Assembly: GCA_024243835.1 (NCBI GenBank)
Contig: JALPMN010000633.1
Coordinates: forward strand, 1-47,702
Direction: 5' to 3'
Length of the DNA stretch: 47,702 bases
From: Enteropsectra breve
Lineage: Eukaryota; Microsporidia
The notes below the pieces were generated by a model. The model made no database searches. It worked only from the letters and a program-made list of their open reading frames with translations, and had not been told where the DNA came from. Below are positions 46,349 to 47,702 of this stretch, in pieces. Made by a program: the position numbers and the translations under genes. The first letter of the stretch is position 1; each line of letters starts with the position of its first letter.

Positions 46349-46420
46349 AGGACACAGCAGGAGTCGAACCTACGACATACCGGGTTGCAGCCGGAGGCTC
46401 TACCACTGAGCTATATGTCC
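46349..46420 (-). tRNA. tRNA-Cys (anticodon GCA)
   Basis: A 72-nt cloverleaf without intron on the minus strand. Acceptor GGACATA pairs with TGTGTCC (one U-G); D arm GCTC/GAGC; anticodon stem TCCGG/CCGGT (outer pair mismatched) with loop CTGCAAC; T arm GTAGG-TTCGACT-CCTGC. The discriminator is U, as usual for tRNA-Cys. Confidence 0.95.
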
Positions 46421-46835
46421 TTGTTATATTTGAATAAAATAGATTAGATATAATAAGATATATAATTACTTTTTAGAACTATGAAGTAGCTTTTGAAAAA
46501 AGAAATTGTCGATAGCGTTTTGTGCTAAATTTAGATGATTTATCGGTTATTAGCTCCCTAGCAAAATGTATTGAAGGTGCACTGCTGCTTTAAGAATAAA
46601 ATGAAGTTTTCCATTAAAAGATAAGCACTCAATCTTTTCTGAGAACCATAGCAATATTTTCTCATAATTTAAAATATTTTTTAGCTGCGCTCGATATTAT
46701 AAAAATTTGATCTTGAAATGATGCTAGCGTGGATAAAGAATCTGCACTTTGCAATATTATGTCGAGTAGGTGCTTTGCATGCATTTTGTAAATATGGTTG
46801 CGTGCTCTCGGCTTTTATTCAGTTGAATATACAAT
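46421..46835. other. AT-rich spacer up to the inverted-repeat element
   Basis: No gene with a known family. A 51-codon ATG frame at 46718 follows AAAAATTTGATC and runs into the terminal repeat (see findings). Confidence 0.5.
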
Positions 46836-46850
46836 TACCGGTTTTTCTCG

Positions 46851-46907
46851 AAAATAAGACCACCCAAAAATAAGACCAGTGGTCTTATTTTTGGGTGGTC
46901 TTATTTT
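46851..46907. repeat. Perfect 28-bp inverted repeat (subterminal hairpin)
   Basis: AAAATAAGACCACCCAAAAA plus TAAGACCA (46851-46878) is followed after one base by its exact complement (46880-46907). It contains the AAATAAGACC motif twice in each arm. Confidence 0.9.
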
Positions 46908-47600
46908 TAGAGAATTAATTTTTAAATTTTTGAAAAGTTTAAAAAGAAAATCATATACGCTTAAAGTTAAATTTTTAGCAGTTATAAAATTAAGAGAGTA
47001 GGATGGGAATTGTAATAATATTATTAGAAAACTGAAAGTACTGACTAAATACCAAAATATTTTAACACTTTTTGAATTTAGAAATGCAAGGGTATTCTTG
47101 CAAGATTTTTTGCCTCGCTTATCGATAATTCAGTCAAAAACCATTTATTATTAGATGTATGATGCATACATGTTATTCAGATACGCTTTTTTGCAACCGC
47201 TTGATATACTAAACATTTTATTATCCGAACAAAAAATAAAATAATATTATATTATGCTAAATTGGCATTTTAAGGCTCTCACTAAGTAAATAATATAGAA
47301 ATAAGCCTTTGTGGAAGTGCATACTAAATGAAATGTCAAAGTGCATGTCATCGAAGTTTTAAATGACAGGATTATCAATTTGGTAAGTAACTTTGAGTAT
47401 GAAAGCTGTTGAGCTGGAAATCCTTTTTCTTAATTTATAGTCTAAAATTTATCTATATTCTAATTTTGTATTTATTTATAGTGAAAAAGAAAGTTTTAGA
47501 TTTAATCTTGGCGAAAAATTGTCAAATAGCTTATCTAAAGTTTATTATACTATCTTTATCTAGTGCTTTAATTTTAATTTTTTTCTGTAAAGCCCTACTC

Positions 47601-47630
47601 TCTGAAAATAAGACCGGTCTTATTTTCAGA
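47601..47630. repeat. Perfect 30-bp palindrome with the AAATAAGACC motif
   Basis: TCTGAAAATAAGACC is directly followed by its complement GGTCTTATTTTCAGA. Confidence 0.9.
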
Positions 47631-47656
47631 TTTTTAAAACTTTGAAAAAAAGATGC

Positions 47657-47695
47657 TTTTCTCGAAAATAAGACCAGGTCTTGTTTTCGAGAAAA
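47657..47695. repeat. Inverted repeat at the right end of the element
   Basis: TTTTCTCGAAAATAAGACC, one spacer base, then its complement with one mismatch. The outer arm is part of the right terminal repeat. Confidence 0.9.
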
Positions 47696-47702
47696 CCCGG
47701 TA

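Larger units (their letters stand above)
46836..47702. mobile_element. Non-autonomous DNA element (MITE-like) with 26-bp terminal inverted repeats
   Basis: The left end starts TACCGGTTTTTCTCG and continues AAAATAAGACC (46836-46861). The right end, read on the other strand, starts TACCGGGTTTTCTCG and continues AAAACAAGACC (47702-47677). They match at 24 of 26 positions. The flanking TA at each end could be a TA target duplication of Tc1/mariner type, with the true repeat starting CCGG. The interior (about 815 bp) is AT-rich with no credible coding frame. It contains further palindromes of the same AAATAAGACC motif. The window ends exactly at the right end, so flanking sequence on that side is unseen. 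Confidence 0.75.

Noticed and set aside
47409..47645. 78-codon frame inside the inverted-repeat element
   Set aside because: TTG start, AT-driven hydrophobic composition, no similarity to a transposase.
1..47702. Spliceosomal introns, CRISPR arrays, rRNA genes, integrase-type islands
   Set aside because: All recognised genes are uninterrupted. No regularly spaced repeat with unique spacers, no rRNA sequence and no bacterial operon structure was seen.

Overview
The window is nuclear DNA from a compact eukaryote, most probably a microsporidian. Eukaryote-only proteins are packed without visible introns: Ran and RCC1, CCT1 and CCT6, proteasome lid subunits RPN5 and RPN9, SPT5, a septin, ribosomal protein L35, an LSm protein, NAC-beta and ZPR1. 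Several are shorter than their relatives in larger genomes. Many genes are preceded, 5-35 bases before the start, by an A3-4T4-5 box and often a CCC run, the arrangement reported near microsporidian translation starts. Spacers are much more AT-rich than genes and run from about 150 to 1100 bp. I cannot name the genus.

Left part (1-8.1 kb): the 5' part of an ISXO2/IS1595-like (Merlin-type) transposase gene leaving the left edge; a possible Rpr2-like ORF; a small disordered ORF; an unrecognised helical protein; a SWD2/WDR82-like WD protein; a divergent pair of NAC-beta and an unknown protein; an ER thioredoxin-like membrane protein; Ran; and a TBC Rab-GAP. Middle-left (8.4-19.3 kb): RCC1 (the Ran exchange factor), an LPA acyltransferase, a Rua1/DUF4451-type zinc-finger protein, a PGM2-type phosphohexo/pentomutase, a PIP kinase, an LSm4-like protein, two small secreted or membrane ORFs, tRNA-Lys(UUU), and a large unrecognised protein that may be a trafficking factor. 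Middle (20-31.6 kb): RPN9, an MFS sugar-transporter-like protein, RPN5, a septin with a degenerate P-loop, an RPF1/IMP4-type Brix protein, SPT5 with a pentapeptide C-terminal repeat, and an ABCG half-transporter. Right part (32-47.7 kb): a secreted basic protein, RPL35, CCT1, two signal-plus-C-terminal-membrane proteins that look like paralogues, a TMEM208/SND2-like protein, CCT6, a single-module ZPR1, a minisatellite, a LisH/propeller protein, a small gene followed by an overlapping ORF, two related ubiquitin-conjugating enzymes in tandem, tRNA-Cys(GCA), and an 867-bp terminal-inverted-repeat element ending exactly at the right edge.

Most genes are core informational, proteostasis and membrane functions: transcription and chromatin (SPT5, SWD2, LisH protein), translation and folding (RPL35, NAC-beta, CCT1, CCT6, Brix protein), protein turnover (RPN5, RPN9, two E2s), nuclear transport (Ran, RCC1), and lipid or uptake functions (acyltransferase, PIP kinase, MFS, ABCG). 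Partners from the same pathway or complex lie near each other three times (Ran/RCC1, RPN9/RPN5, CCT1/CCT6). The lineage-specific part consists of small proteins with signal peptides or membrane segments plus the mobile elements at both edges. All family calls come from reading motifs by eye; no database search was run.
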